This document shows positions 17,353 through 26,021 of a stretch of DNA of 60,444 nucleotides, one piece after another. The DNA comes from Bacteroidales bacterium. Lineage in GTDB: Bacteria > Bacteroidota > Bacteroidia > Bacteroidales > F082. Position numbers and translations under genes: made by a program. The stretch lies in assembly GCA_024400295.1 (NCBI GenBank), contig JAKSNA010000013.1, forward strand, positions 1 through 60,444. Direction: 5' to 3'. The notes beneath the pieces were generated by a model. The model had not been told where the DNA came from. It did no database searches and was given only the letters and a program-made list of their open reading frames with translations. Positions within the stretch are counted from its first letter, which is position 1, and each line of letters starts with the position of its first letter.

Positions 17353-19473
17353 TTATTTCATCGAAAGACTTATTCTTTTCCTCGCGACATCGACTTCGGT
17401 CACGGTCACTCTGACCTTCTGGTTCAGCTTCACGACCTGGTTTGGGTCGCTGATGAATTTGCTCGACATCTGGCTGATGTGAACCAATCCGTCCTGATGC
17501 ACTCCGACATCGACGAAGCATCCGAATGCCGTGACATTTGTGACAATGCCAACGAGTTGCATTCCTTGTCGTAAGTCGTTGATTGTGCGTATATTCTTGT
17601 CGAATTCAAAAGTCTCGAACGATTTTCTCGGGTCACGGCCGGGTTTCTCGAGTTCGGAGATGATGTCGTTTATTGTCTCGATTCCAAATTCTTTCTCGAT
17701 GAACTCTTTCGGGTTTATTTTCGCGATAAGCTCTTTGTTGCCGATCAGTTCACTGACTTTGACATTGAGCTTTGATGCCATTTTCTCGACGATGTGGTAA
17801 CTCTCCGGGTGCACTGCGCTGTCATCTAGTGGTTGCGCCGCGCCGTGAATCCTCAGGAATCCCGCGCATTGCTCGAAGGCTTTGCTGCCCAGTCGCGGAA
17901 CATCAAGTAGCTGTTTTCTGCTCTTGAAGCCTCCGTTGTCATTTCTGAATTTCACTATTGAATTTGCAAGTTGCGGGCCGACGCCGCTGACGTACGACAG
18001 GAGCTGCTCGCTGGCGGAGTTCAGCTCGACGCCGACGGCGTTCACGCAGCTCTCGACGACATTGCCGAGCTCGTCACCAAGCATCTTCTGGTTCACGTCG
18101 TGCTGATATTGACCGACTCCTATTGACTTCGGGTCTATTTTCACGAGTTCGGCCAGCGGGTCCATCAGACGGCGGCCTATGCTCACCGCGCCGCGCACCG
18201 TGATGTCGTATTCGGGGAACTCGTCGCGTGCGACCTTGCTCGCGGAATAAACGGAGGCCCCGCTCTCGTTCACCATGACGGCGGTGATGTCGCGGTCGAA
18301 CTTTATGCTCTTGATGAAGTCTTCTGTCTCGCGCCCCGCAGTGCCGTTGCCGATGGCGATGACCTCGACTTTATACGCTTGGACGAGGTATCTTATCTTC
18401 GCGGCTGCGGCGTGTGTCTCGTTTTGCGGTGGGTGAGGGTAGATGGTCTCATTGTGAATCAATGCGCCGTATTCGTTGAGAATCACCACTTTGCAGCCCG
18501 TGCGGAAGCCAGGGTCAAGGGCGAGGACGCGTTTCTGACCTAAAGGAGCAGCAAGCAGAAGTTGCCGCAGGTTCTCGGCGAAAACTTTCACCGCGACCTC
18601 GTCGGCCTTCTGTTTGTACAACGCCCGTATCTCGGTCTCAAGCGACGGTTCGAGAAGACGCTTCCATGCATCGTCGATGGCATCCTGGACCAGGTCGGTA
18701 CTGGCATTGTCGCCCTTCAGGAAAATGTTGTCCAAAGTCTTCAGCGCGTCTTCATCATTGATGTTGAGTTTGACCCTGAGCAGACCTTCTTCCTCGGCTC
18801 GGAACAACGCCAGAATCCTGTGTGACGCCGCCTTGGAAATCGGCTCGCTGAAGTCGAAATACTGCTTATATGTCTGAGCCTCGGCTTCTTTGCCTTTCAC
18901 CAACGATGATTTTATGATGCCGCTCTTGTGATAGATGTCACGGATTTTGTTGCGTCCCTTTATGCTTTCCGACACCCATTCCGCCATGATGTCGCACGCA
19001 CCTTTCAAAGCTTCTTCTTCGTTGTTGACATCTTTCTCCTTATTAATATAGCGTTTTGCGAGACTGTTCACGTCGTCGCTGTTTTGCGACATGATGAGTT
19101 TTGCGAGCGGCTCAAGTCCTTTCTGACGTGCTATCTCAGCCCTCGTCCTGCGCTTCGGCTTGTACGGAAGATACAGATCCTCAACGTCTTGCATCGTCTG
19201 CGCCTCGTTGATCTGCTTTTCAAGTTCAGGTGTAAGTTTCTCCTGTTCGGAAATTGACTTCAGCACAAATTCCTTGCGTTTGTCCAACTCGTCAAGCTGT
19301 TCGATGCGTTTCTTTATGTCGGCGACTGTCTCCTCGTCCATCGTGTTTGTCATCTCCTTGCGATAACGTGCGATGAATGGCACGGTCGCGCCTTCACTTA
19401 GAAGCTTTATGACGTTCTCGGCTACTCTTTCGCTTACGTTGAATTCCCTTGCTATTTGATTGATGTGGCTCAT
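17353..19473 (-). CDS. tex: Tex-type RNA-binding transcription accessory protein
   Basis: A 706-residue protein with the complete Tex layout: N-terminal helical domain (INQIAREFNVSERVAENVIK, then GATVPFIARYRKE), a YqgF/RNase-H-like domain (LALDPGFRTGCKVV, AIGNGTAGRETEDF), helix-hairpin-helix repeats (SYVSGVGPQLANSIVKFR) and a C-terminal S1 RNA-binding domain at about 635-706. Tex acts on transcribing complexes in the cytoplasm. The start at 19473 overlaps the aroE stop as ATGA; the ten upstream in-frame codons lie inside aroE. Confidence 0.92.
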   Translation of the reverse strand: MSHINQIAREFNVSERVAENVIKLLSEGATVPFIARYRKEMTNTMDEETVADIKKRIEQLDELDKRKEFVLKSISEQEKLTPELEKQINEAQTMQDVEDLYLPYKPKRRTRAEIARQKGLEPLAKLIMSQNSDDVNSLAKRYINKEKDVNNEEEALKGACDIMAEWVSESIKGRNKIRDIYHKSGIIKSSLVKGKEAEAQTYKQYFDFSEPISKAASHRILALFRAEEEGLLRVKLNINDEDALKTLDNIFLKGDNASTDLVQDAIDDAWKRLLEPSLETEIRALYKQKADEVAVKVFAENLRQLLLAAPLGQKRVLALDPGFRTGCKVVILNEYGALIHNETIYPHPPQNETHAAAAKIRYLVQAYKVEVIAIGNGTAGRETEDFIKSIKFDRDITAVMVNESGASVYSASKVARDEFPEYDITVRGAVSIGRRLMDPLAELVKIDPKSIGVGQYQHDVNQKMLGDELGNVVESCVNAVGVELNSASEQLLSYVSGVGPQLANSIVKFRNDNGGFKSRKQLLDVPRLGSKAFEQCAGFLRIHGAAQPLDDSAVHPESYHIVEKMASKLNVKVSELIGNKELIAKINPKEFIEKEFGIETINDIISELEKPGRDPRKSFETFEFDKNIRTINDLRQGMQLVGIVTNVTAFGCFVDVGVHQDGLVHISQMSSKFISDPNQVVKLNQKVRVTVTEVDVARKRISLSMK

Positions 19474-20219
19474 ATTTGTTGTTCTTTGTTCCAAATGCTC
19501 CAAGCTGCGTCTGCTTGTATGTGTAACATTTTCAATCCGTTATATGTGCTCGCGCCTCTTGTTGCACCTTTCTTTAAAAATAATGTCTCTCCGGGATTGT
19601 AAATCAAGTCTATCAAAACGTTCGATGAGTTGATTGTGTCATACGGAATGTCCGCGCATTCGTTGACGTTTGGATGCATCCCAAGTGGAGTGGCGTTGAT
19701 AATCAGCTCGTTGTCATGGAAACCGATGGCTTTTAACTGAGTGTATGTCAGATTTTCTTCTGTGTTTGAATGTCTTGTAACAGTTTGATAATCAATATTC
19801 ATTTTTTTTAGTGTGTACTGAACGGCCTTCGATGCACCTCCAGTCCCGCAGACTATGGCTCTGCTGATTTCTTTTTCTGATATTGCATCTTTCAGAAGCT
19901 CTTGAAAACCAATGTAATCCGTGTTGAAACCATGCAATTTTCTGTCTGAATCTATTTTCACGGCGTTTACCGCCCCGATTTTTTCAGCATTCTCATCAAT
20001 GAAATCAAGATGCCCGATTATTTCGTTCTTGTATGGATGTGTGACGGTGAATCCTTGCAGTTCCGGATTTGAGTCGATAATGTTCTCCAGCATGTCAAGA
20101 CTTTCGATGTCAAAATTGTCGAATTTACAATCCAGACAATTGCTTCTGAATTTATTTTCAAAATAATCCTTTGAATATGAATGCTTTAAAGGATGACCGA
20201 TCAATCCGTAAGATCTCAT
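19470..20219 (-). CDS. aroE: shikimate dehydrogenase
   Basis: A 249-residue AroE. The substrate-binding pair is HSYS at 13-16, the catalytic Lys 64 is in GFTVTHPYK, Asp 101 is in HGFNTDYIGF, and the NADP-binding turn is VCGTGGASKAV. It reduces 3-dehydroshikimate to shikimate with NADPH. Its start overlaps the DUF368 stop by four bases and its stop overlaps the tex start by four, so the three genes are tightly coupled. The next shikimate-pathway gene, aroK, is 20 kb away. Confidence 0.93.
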   Translation of the reverse strand: MRSYGLIGHPLKHSYSKDYFENKFRSNCLDCKFDNFDIESLDMLENIIDSNPELQGFTVTHPYKNEIIGHLDFIDENAEKIGAVNAVKIDSDRKLHGFNTDYIGFQELLKDAISEKEISRAIVCGTGGASKAVQYTLKKMNIDYQTVTRHSNTEENLTYTQLKAIGFHDNELIINATPLGMHPNVNECADIPYDTINSSNVLIDLIYNPGETLFLKKGATRGASTYNGLKMLHIQADAAWSIWNKEQQI

Positions 20220-21118
20220 TTGTTGTCTTTCTTTGCTGCCATTTTTTCGGTTAAGACAATGATGGCGGCGCCAATCAGTAAAATCACAATGGCTGTGGCG
20301 AAATGAATGTCAAATTCCGGCTTGAAATATTCATAACCAGTTACTTTCGACTCGTTGCCGAAATATGTTATAACCTCGTTTTTCCAAGGCCAGATGATTG
20401 GCATGGAGCCAAGGATGAAGCCTGTGAGTAGCGATATTGTTATGTCGCGGTAGTTCTTGTAAATCCATGCAAGAAGGTGCGCAAAAGCCAAAAGCCCTGC
20501 CACCGCGCCGATGGCGACGGGTATCAAAACGCTGAAGTCAAGGTTGTTAACAGCCTGAATCATAACAAGTTGGTAGTTGCCCATAAGGACAAGTACAAAC
20601 GACCCGGAAAGTCCCGGGAGAATCATGGAACATGTCGCGACGGCTCCGCAGATTATCAGATAGAAGAAGTTGCTGTTTTCTTTCGCCGGTGTACCGAAAG
20701 CGATAAGCACTGCAATTGTCGTTCCAATGATGAATGAAACGATGGCTTTCCAATCCCATTTTTCAACGGTTTTCCCGACGTAATATATTGACGTTAAAAT
20801 CATTCCGAAGAAAAACGACCACAGGTAAATAGGGTAGTTCTTGAACAGGAAATCGAAGATTCTAGCGATTGTAAATATCGCAACGACTATGCCGATGCCG
20901 ACGGAACAGAGAAACTTGAGGTCGGTGTGTTGGGCGAACTCCTTGAATTTCCCGGTGAAAAGCAGTCTCAGAGCTGTCAGGTTGAACGATTTCAGTGAGT
21001 TGATCAAGCGCTCGAAAATACCGGTGATGAGTGCTATTGTTCCGCCCGACACGCCTGGGATGACATTGGCCGAGCCGATTCCAAGTCCTTTTAGGAAATT
21101 ACTGATAAATTGATTCAT
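20216..21118 (-). CDS. DUF368 membrane protein, probable polyprenyl-phosphate translocase
   Basis: A 300-residue polytopic protein with the DUF368 signature GLGIGSANVIPGVSGGTIAL and its repeat-like partner CSMILPGLSGSFVLVLMGNY, which form inverted re-entrant elements. DUF368 proteins (PopT) were reported to recycle undecaprenyl phosphate across the inner membrane, an activity needed by peptidoglycan and O-antigen pathways such as those encoded nearby. It is two bases downstream of the TPR gene and overlaps aroE. Family is certain; the transport role is from the literature, not visible here. Confidence 0.87.
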   Translation of the reverse strand: MNQFISNFLKGLGIGSANVIPGVSGGTIALITGIFERLINSLKSFNLTALRLLFTGKFKEFAQHTDLKFLCSVGIGIVVAIFTIARIFDFLFKNYPIYLWSFFFGMILTSIYYVGKTVEKWDWKAIVSFIIGTTIAVLIAFGTPAKENSNFFYLIICGAVATCSMILPGLSGSFVLVLMGNYQLVMIQAVNNLDFSVLIPVAIGAVAGLLAFAHLLAWIYKNYRDITISLLTGFILGSMPIIWPWKNEVITYFGNESKVTGYEYFKPEFDIHFATAIVILLIGAAIIVLTEKMAAKKDNK

Positions 21119-21120
21119 AA

Positions 21121-22560
21121 TTAGTTGATTGTGTTGTTCTTATTCTTAATTCTGTACTCCTCAATTAATTCCATGACTGATTCGTTGTTTGTCAGGTTTT
21201 CTGCGTCAAAGTTCAAGAACTCGATATGTCCATCGTAATCCAGATTCAATGCTATTTCAAGTGTCAGAAGTCCTGATTCATTTTCGTTTTCCGCGAAATG
21301 TAGGAACGCTTTCCTGTAAAGCAAGGGGGCGTTGTTTCCTAATGTGTCGAGTCCGCGGTTTATCGCAACAAAAGCGTTTTCAGGGTCGTCTTTCAGGACG
21401 TAACATTCCATCAAGGCGATGTATGCGTTCTCATCGTATGGATCGATGTCAATGATGTCAAGAACAATCTTTATCGACTTGTCATAATCGTTAAGTTTGT
21501 TGTATTCCTCAGCAAGAACAAACATGTAATCAGTATTGTTCGGTGCGAGTGTGTGTGCGTGTTTGAGGAATTTTATCGCCGATTGCGGATTGTTTTCGTC
21601 GCTCAAGATGAACCCGATTCCTGCGTAAGCCTCGGGAAGGTTTTCGTCGAGTTTCATGGCTTTTTTATAACATCTCATCGCTTCGGCTGGGTCGCCGAGT
21701 TTCGCGCAGGCCTCACCGTTTAGGCATAAGAGAAGTGGTGTCTCGGCGTTGTAACGCGTCGCTTCGTCCACGATGACGAGTGTCTCTTTGAATCTTCCTG
21801 TCTCGTTGTATGCCGTGGCGATGTCATTGTAAGCCTTCTTGTTGTGCGGGTCAATGGCGAGGACGTATTCGAGTTGCTCAATCGCATCGTCAAGCCTGTT
21901 CAGTCTGATGTAACAGTTGCTGAGTGCCATCCAAGCCTCCACACTGTACGGATTCAAGTCGATTTCATTTTTGAAGAAGTCAATGGCATCGTCCATCCTG
22001 TTAAGCATTGAATAACAATTCCTTATCTCAAAATATTGATTGTCCAGATCAATGCTTCTGTTCAGACCTTTGATGAAAAACTCAAGTGCCTTGTTAATGT
22101 CACCGAGATTCTCGTATTCTATGGCGATGAAGTTGAACAAATCTTCACATTCCTTATAGTCAAAGGCCTTTACGGCTTTCATGTATGCGTTGATGGCTTT
22201 TTTGCTTTCGCCGAGGTCTGAATAACAAGAACCTAAAGTGATTTGGTAGTCGGCGTCTTCCTTGTCAACTGTAGCGTTTTTCAATGTTGACAAGGCTTCC
22301 TGAGCATGTGAGTTCGCGAGAAGCTGTTTCGCCTTGATAATCTGAATCATCGGGTTGTCGGGATGGAACTTAAGAGCTATGTCGGCTGCAATATTCGCTT
22401 TCTTGATGTTGTCGTGCTGCAGATAATGTTCCAAGATGACGTTGAGCTCATCGGCATCGAAATAACACGACTTATCCTGTTTTATCATCGACTCGAAACG
22501 ATCAACAAGTTCATTCACATCGAACTCGTCATCCATGAAGTTGTCATCCTCAAACGCCAT
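21121..22560 (-). CDS. cytoplasmic TPR protein
   Basis: 479 residues without a signal peptide. An acidic N-terminus (FEDDNFMDDEFDVNELVDRF) is followed by about eleven TPR units, for example AWMALSNCYIRLNRLDDAIE and YAGIGFILSDENNPQSAIKF. It is the first gene of a probable operon with DUF368, aroE and tex, driven by the promoter at 22585. TPR proteins mediate protein contacts; no catalytic motif is seen, so the role is unknown. Confidence 0.78.
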   Translation of the reverse strand: MAFEDDNFMDDEFDVNELVDRFESMIKQDKSCYFDADELNVILEHYLQHDNIKKANIAADIALKFHPDNPMIQIIKAKQLLANSHAQEALSTLKNATVDKEDADYQITLGSCYSDLGESKKAINAYMKAVKAFDYKECEDLFNFIAIEYENLGDINKALEFFIKGLNRSIDLDNQYFEIRNCYSMLNRMDDAIDFFKNEIDLNPYSVEAWMALSNCYIRLNRLDDAIEQLEYVLAIDPHNKKAYNDIATAYNETGRFKETLVIVDEATRYNAETPLLLCLNGEACAKLGDPAEAMRCYKKAMKLDENLPEAYAGIGFILSDENNPQSAIKFLKHAHTLAPNNTDYMFVLAEEYNKLNDYDKSIKIVLDIIDIDPYDENAYIALMECYVLKDDPENAFVAINRGLDTLGNNAPLLYRKAFLHFAENENESGLLTLEIALNLDYDGHIEFLNFDAENLTNNESVMELIEEYRIKNKNNTIN

Positions 22561-22584
22561 TTTGATTTTAGAAAAAATTTTTGC

Positions 22585-22593
22585 AAAAGTACT
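22585..22593 (-). promoter_or_regulatory. -7 promoter element of the TPR-DUF368-aroE-tex operon
   Basis: TACTTTTGC on the minus strand, 24 bases before the TPR start. It is back to back with the glmM promoter, with 10 bases between the two elements. Confidence 0.6.
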
Positions 22594-22603
22594 AAATATT
22601 TAA

Positions 22604-22612
22604 TAATTTTGC
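22604..22612 (+). promoter_or_regulatory. -7 promoter element of glmM
   Basis: TAATTTTGC, 23 bases before the ATG at 22636. It places the transcript start well to the right of the first in-frame ATG at 22363. Confidence 0.62.
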
Positions 22613-22635
22613 GCAAAATTTTAAATAAAAAGACT

Positions 22636-24018
22636 ATGCCATTAATTAAATCAATTTCTGGATTCCGTGGCACGATTGGCGGAAAACCGGACGATGGATT
22701 GACTCCAATAGACATTGTAAAACTCACATCATCATTCATTTGCCTGATACGCAGAAGCGGTGTCAAGCGTCCGCGCATTGTTGTAGGACGCGACGGCCGT
22801 CTTTCTGGCACGATGGTGAACCAGCTCGTTTGCGGCAACCTTCAGGCGATGGGCGCCGATGTCATTGATATAGGTCTGAGCACTACACCTACAACAGAAA
22901 TCGCCGTTACTGAACTTAAGGCTGACGGCGGCGTGATACTCACGGCATCGCATAACCCAAAGGAATGGAATGCATTGAAACTCCTTGATAATAAAGGCGA
23001 GTTTATTGACGCGGCCGATGGGAAATGGCTTCTCGACAAAGCCGCGAAGGACGAATATGAGTTCTCTCCAATTGATGAAATCGGCTCTTACACTTTGGCG
23101 GAAGGCTGGATGGAACGCCATGCTGATATGGTCTGCAAACTGCCTTTAGTGAGAAAAGAAGTCATTGAAAAGGCAAATCTGAAGGTCGTCGTCGATGGTG
23201 TAAACTCAACAGGCGGAATTGCCATCCCAATGTTACTCAGGAAGTTAGGCGTGAAAGATGTCGTTGAACTCAACTGTGAGGTGACAGGAGAGTTTGCACA
23301 CAATCCTGAACCGCTCGCGGTGAATCTCGTGGAGACTTGCGCTAAAGTGAAGGAATGTGGCGCGGACCTCGGCATCGTCGTTGACCCTGACGTTGACCGC
23401 CTCGCATTCATCAACGAAAACGGTGAAATGTATGGCGAGGAATACACACTCGTGACCGTCGCTTCCTATATCTTGGAACACAAAAAAGGTAATACGGTCT
23501 CTAACTTGTCGTCAACACGCGCGTTGCGTGACGTGACAAACGCAGCAGGCGGACAGTACTCTCCGGCGGCTGTCGGCGAAGTCAATGTCGTAGCCAAGAT
23601 GAAAGAAGTCGGTGCTGTCATCGGTGGAGAAGGCAATGGAGGCGTTATCTATCCTGAAATACACTACGGACGTGACGCTCTCGTCGGTGTCGGGCTTTTC
23701 CTGACGTATCTTGTTGAAAATAAATGCACTGTGTCGGAACTGAAGAAGAAGTTTCCTTTGTATTACATGTCGAAAAACAAGATTCAGCTCACTCCGGCGA
23801 CTGATGTCGATGGAATTTTGGTTAAGATGGCAGAGAAGTTCAAAAACGAGAAGGTCACGACCATTGATGGCGTGAAGATTGATTTCGCTGACGGATGGGT
23901 GCACCTCCGCAAGTCAAATACCGAACCGATTATCAGGGTTTACTCTGAGGGTAAATCGGAGGCGGAGGCCGACCGCCTCGCTCAGATGATGCTCGATGAA
24001 GCCCGAAAAATGATGTGA
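22636..24018 (+). CDS. glmM: phosphoglucosamine mutase
   Basis: An alpha-D-phosphohexomutase of 460 residues. The N-terminus SISGFRGTIGGKPDDGLTP is typical of Bacteroidota GlmM. The phosphoserine loop is TASHNPKEWNALKL (Ser 105), the metal loop is DPDVDRLAF, the sugar loop is GEGNGGVIYP and the phosphate loop is RKSNTEPIIRVY. It converts glucosamine-6-P to glucosamine-1-P for UDP-GlcNAc and cell-wall synthesis. The frame is open back to 22363, but that region is antisense to the TPR gene and upstream of the promoter. Confidence 0.9.
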   Translation: MPLIKSISGFRGTIGGKPDDGLTPIDIVKLTSSFICLIRRSGVKRPRIVVGRDGRLSGTMVNQLVCGNLQAMGADVIDIGLSTTPTTEIAVTELKADGGVILTASHNPKEWNALKLLDNKGEFIDAADGKWLLDKAAKDEYEFSPIDEIGSYTLAEGWMERHADMVCKLPLVRKEVIEKANLKVVVDGVNSTGGIAIPMLLRKLGVKDVVELNCEVTGEFAHNPEPLAVNLVETCAKVKECGADLGIVVDPDVDRLAFINENGEMYGEEYTLVTVASYILEHKKGNTVSNLSSTRALRDVTNAAGGQYSPAAVGEVNVVAKMKEVGAVIGGEGNGGVIYPEIHYGRDALVGVGLFLTYLVENKCTVSELKKKFPLYYMSKNKIQLTPATDVDGILVKMAEKFKNEKVTTIDGVKIDFADGWVHLRKSNTEPIIRVYSEGKSEAEADRLAQMMLDEARKMM

Positions 24019-24023
24019 CAAAT

Positions 24024-24058
24024 ATCATGGAACGGTCGGGTTCCGGCCGTTCCATGAT
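24024..24058 (+). terminator. strong hairpin after glmM
   Basis: ATCATGGAACGG (24024-24035) pairs perfectly with CCGTTCCATGAT (24047-24058), with extra C-G-G/C-C-G pairing inside. It lies six bases after the glmM stop. The following T-run is weak (TTTAAAGCATTTG), so termination may be partial and the next gene could receive read-through. Confidence 0.65.
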
Positions 24059-24089
24059 TTAAAGCATTTGTTTTCAAACAATTACCCCC

Positions 24090-24335
24090 ATGAATAAAAC
24101 CAATAAAAAACGCAAACATCGCAGTTACAAGTATCATGCCGTGTCTTTTAAATTGTCACATGGACAATATAAGTCGCTGACAAATTATTGCAAGGCACGC
24201 AAGACTACTCCTATCAAATTGATAAAGAAGAATATAGAACGTTTTATCTCGCATTATGAGTATGGCGTCCCTGAGGAATTGTATCTCTGCGAGAACCAAC
24301 TGAATCTTTTTGATGAGTTTGCCGAAAACGATTAG
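24090..24335 (+). CDS. small basic protein of unknown function
   Basis: 81 residues, very Lys/Arg-rich at the start (NKTNKKRKHRSYKYHAVSFK), then SHGQYKSLTNYCKARKTTPIKLIKKNIERF, and an acidic end (NLFDEFAEND). The middle, with a strand followed by two helices, recalls small ribbon-helix-helix or other DNA/RNA-binding proteins. I do not recognise a named family. It lies between the glmM hairpin and convergent recR, ending four bases from it. The coding pattern and basic-acidic polarity support a real gene. Confidence 0.65.
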   Translation: MNKTNKKRKHRSYKYHAVSFKLSHGQYKSLTNYCKARKTTPIKLIKKNIERFISHYEYGVPEELYLCENQLNLFDEFAEND

Positions 24336-24339
24336 ACGG

Positions 24340-24948
24340 TCATTTGTCGAACGGCACCCTATTTGCAATAGACCTTCCAAGCGTGACCTCATCGGCGAAC
24401 TCGAGCGCATCGCCCACCGAAATCCCCTTGGCTATAACTGAAATCTGACCTTCGAAATGTTTTAACATCTTGAAAATGTAATAGTTGGTGGTGTCACCTT
24501 CTATCGTGGCTGGCAACGCCAATATGATCTCCCTGAAATTTTCTTTAATGCTTCTGTCAACCAATTCCTTTATTCTCAAATCGTTGGGCGAGATGCCGTT
24601 GATTGGGTCAATGACACCGCCGAGAACATGGTAAACCCCGTTGAATGAACTCGTCCGCTCTATTGCCATGACATCGCGCATGTCGGCAACAACACAGAGT
24701 AACTCGTTGTCTCTCTTCGGATTAGAACAGATGGAACATTCTTCTTCATCGCTGATGTTATAACAGCGTTTGCATAGAACAATATTGTTCCGCATATTCA
24801 AAAGTGCCTGTGAAAGCATGTCGGTGGCAATTTTGTCCTCGCCAAGAAGATGCAACGCTAACCTCAATGCGGTTTTCCTGCCAACTCCAGGGAGCTTTGC
24901 AAGCTCATCTACAGCTTTTTCAAGCAGAATTGAAGAATATTCGGCCAT
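24340..24948 (-). CDS. recR: recombination mediator RecR
   Basis: 202 residues from the ATG at 24948 (the frame is open to 24996 across the promoter). Order: helix-hairpin-helix (VDELAKLPGVGRKTALRLAL), C4 zinc finger (CKRCYNISDEEECSIC), Toprim domain (LLCVVADMRDVMAIERTS, then HVLGGVIDPINGISPNDL) and a C-terminal Walker-B-like segment. RecR works with RecO and RecF in loading RecA at gaps. Neither partner is adjacent. Confidence 0.94.
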   Translation of the reverse strand: MAEYSSILLEKAVDELAKLPGVGRKTALRLALHLLGEDKIATDMLSQALLNMRNNIVLCKRCYNISDEEECSICSNPKRDNELLCVVADMRDVMAIERTSSFNGVYHVLGGVIDPINGISPNDLRIKELVDRSIKENFREIILALPATIEGDTTNYYIFKMLKHFEGQISVIAKGISVGDALEFADEVTLGRSIANRVPFDK

Positions 24949-24963
24949 ACACAACAAATTTTT

Positions 24964-24972
24964 GCAAAAATA
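24964..24972 (-). promoter_or_regulatory. -7 promoter element of recR
   Basis: TATTTTTGC reading leftward, 15 bases before the ATG at 24948. It excludes the longer recR start. Confidence 0.62.
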
Positions 24973-24985
24973 CGTTATTTCTCTA

Positions 24986-24994
24986 TATTTTTGC
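24986..24994 (+). promoter_or_regulatory. -7 promoter element of the MORN-repeat gene
   Basis: TATTTTTGC, 11 bases before the ATG at 25006, divergent from the recR element. The leader must be very short. Confidence 0.62.
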
Positions 24995-25005
24995 AAAAAT
25001 TTTGA

Positions 25006-25569
25006 ATGATGAAAAGAATATATTTTCTCGCAGTTTTAATGTTGCTTTCAAACGCTGTTTTTTCTCAGAACAAGACAGATAAACAGGGCCGTCGCCAAGG
25101 TCAATGGATTGAATATCACGACAATGGAAAGATAAAAAGCAAAGGGACATTCAAAAATGGATTTCCTGTAGGGGAGTTCTTCTATTATACTGAAACCGGC
25201 TCGCTGCAGGCAAAAAATGTTTTTGCCGAAAACGGAATAGATGCCGTGACTGAGATTTATTCAGAAAACGGGAAAGTCGTTGCAAATGGTTTTTACAAAA
25301 ACAAAAAACGTGATGGCGAATGGCACTATTTTGATGAGAATGAAGGTGTTATGATACTTTCGGAGAATTATTCCGATGGCATCCTGAACGGACATTGGGT
25401 GTCATATTACAGAACTGGCGAGCCTCAATTTGAAGGCGAATATAAGGATGGGGTTAAAATCGGGAAATGGATTACGTATGACCCTGAAGGCAACGTCATA
25501 TCCATTGATAATCATGAGGCTGAAGACTACAACGCCCCCGAACTTGAGGGCGTTGAGTTGGAGCGATAA
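25006..25569 (+). CDS. exported MORN-repeat (YwqK-type) protein
   Basis: 187 residues. A signal peptide (KRIYFLAVLMLLSNAVFSQ) is followed by five or six MORN_2-type repeats: GQWIEYHDNGKIKSKGTF, GEFFYYTETGSLQAKNVF, GEWHYFDENEG, GHWVSYYRTGEPQFEGEY and GKWITYDPEGNVIS. Proteins of this kind are often auto-annotated as YwqK-family antitoxins, but the signal peptide argues for an exported protein of unknown role. ATG codons at 25006 and 25009 are both possible. It is convergent with the TPR lipoprotein, five bases apart. Confidence 0.78.
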   Translation: MMKRIYFLAVLMLLSNAVFSQNKTDKQGRRQGQWIEYHDNGKIKSKGTFKNGFPVGEFFYYTETGSLQAKNVFAENGIDAVTEIYSENGKVVANGFYKNKKRDGEWHYFDENEGVMILSENYSDGILNGHWVSYYRTGEPQFEGEYKDGVKIGKWITYDPEGNVISIDNHEAEDYNAPELEGVELER

Positions 25570-25574
25570 GTTGT

Positions 25575-25985
25575 TCAGTCGCAGAACTTGGTGTAATCTT
25601 CCATGCTGTTGCGCCCGAATTTCTCTGCCTGCTTGAAATAATAACAAGACATCTCACGGTCGTCGTCCATTTTGTATAACAGACCGATGCTGAAGTATCC
25701 GTCAGCGTAATCAGGCTTGATTTCGATTGACTTCAACCAGCAGTTTTTCGCATCATCTTTCCTGTTGCTGTCGAAATATGAGCAGCCAAGATAGTAATAA
25801 GCTTCATAGTTGTTCCTGTCGGTTTTTATTGCCTTCTCGAAATATTCAATTGCTTTGTCATGCATGGTGGCGTAATGATAATCAATTCCCTTGTTGAAAT
25901 ACATTCTTGATTTCTCTGGATCCGGACCGCAACTGACCAAAAAGAGTAGCGTAAACAAACTTGTTAAATAAAAAAATCTTTTCAT
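25575..25985 (-). CDS. small TPR lipoprotein
   Basis: 136 residues: lipobox LVSC (Cys 19), then three TPR units (AIEYFEKAIKTDRNNYEAYY, DDAKNCWLKSIEIKPDYADG and a third, shorter one). It is probably anchored in the outer membrane facing the periplasm, as an assembly or docking factor. It is the last gene of the operon that begins with dapF, 36 bases after the DUF2279 gene. Partner unknown. Confidence 0.75.
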   Translation of the reverse strand: MKRFFYLTSLFTLLFLVSCGPDPEKSRMYFNKGIDYHYATMHDKAIEYFEKAIKTDRNNYEAYYYLGCSYFDSNRKDDAKNCWLKSIEIKPDYADGYFSIGLLYKMDDDREMSCYYFKQAEKFGRNSMEDYTKFCD

Positions 25986-26021
25986 ATAAATTTTTCTTAT
26001 AAATTACTAATTATCAATTTG

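Noticed and set aside
22363..22635. N-terminal extension of glmM
   Set aside because: It overlaps the TPR gene antisense and lies upstream of the glmM promoter; GlmM homology begins at 22636.
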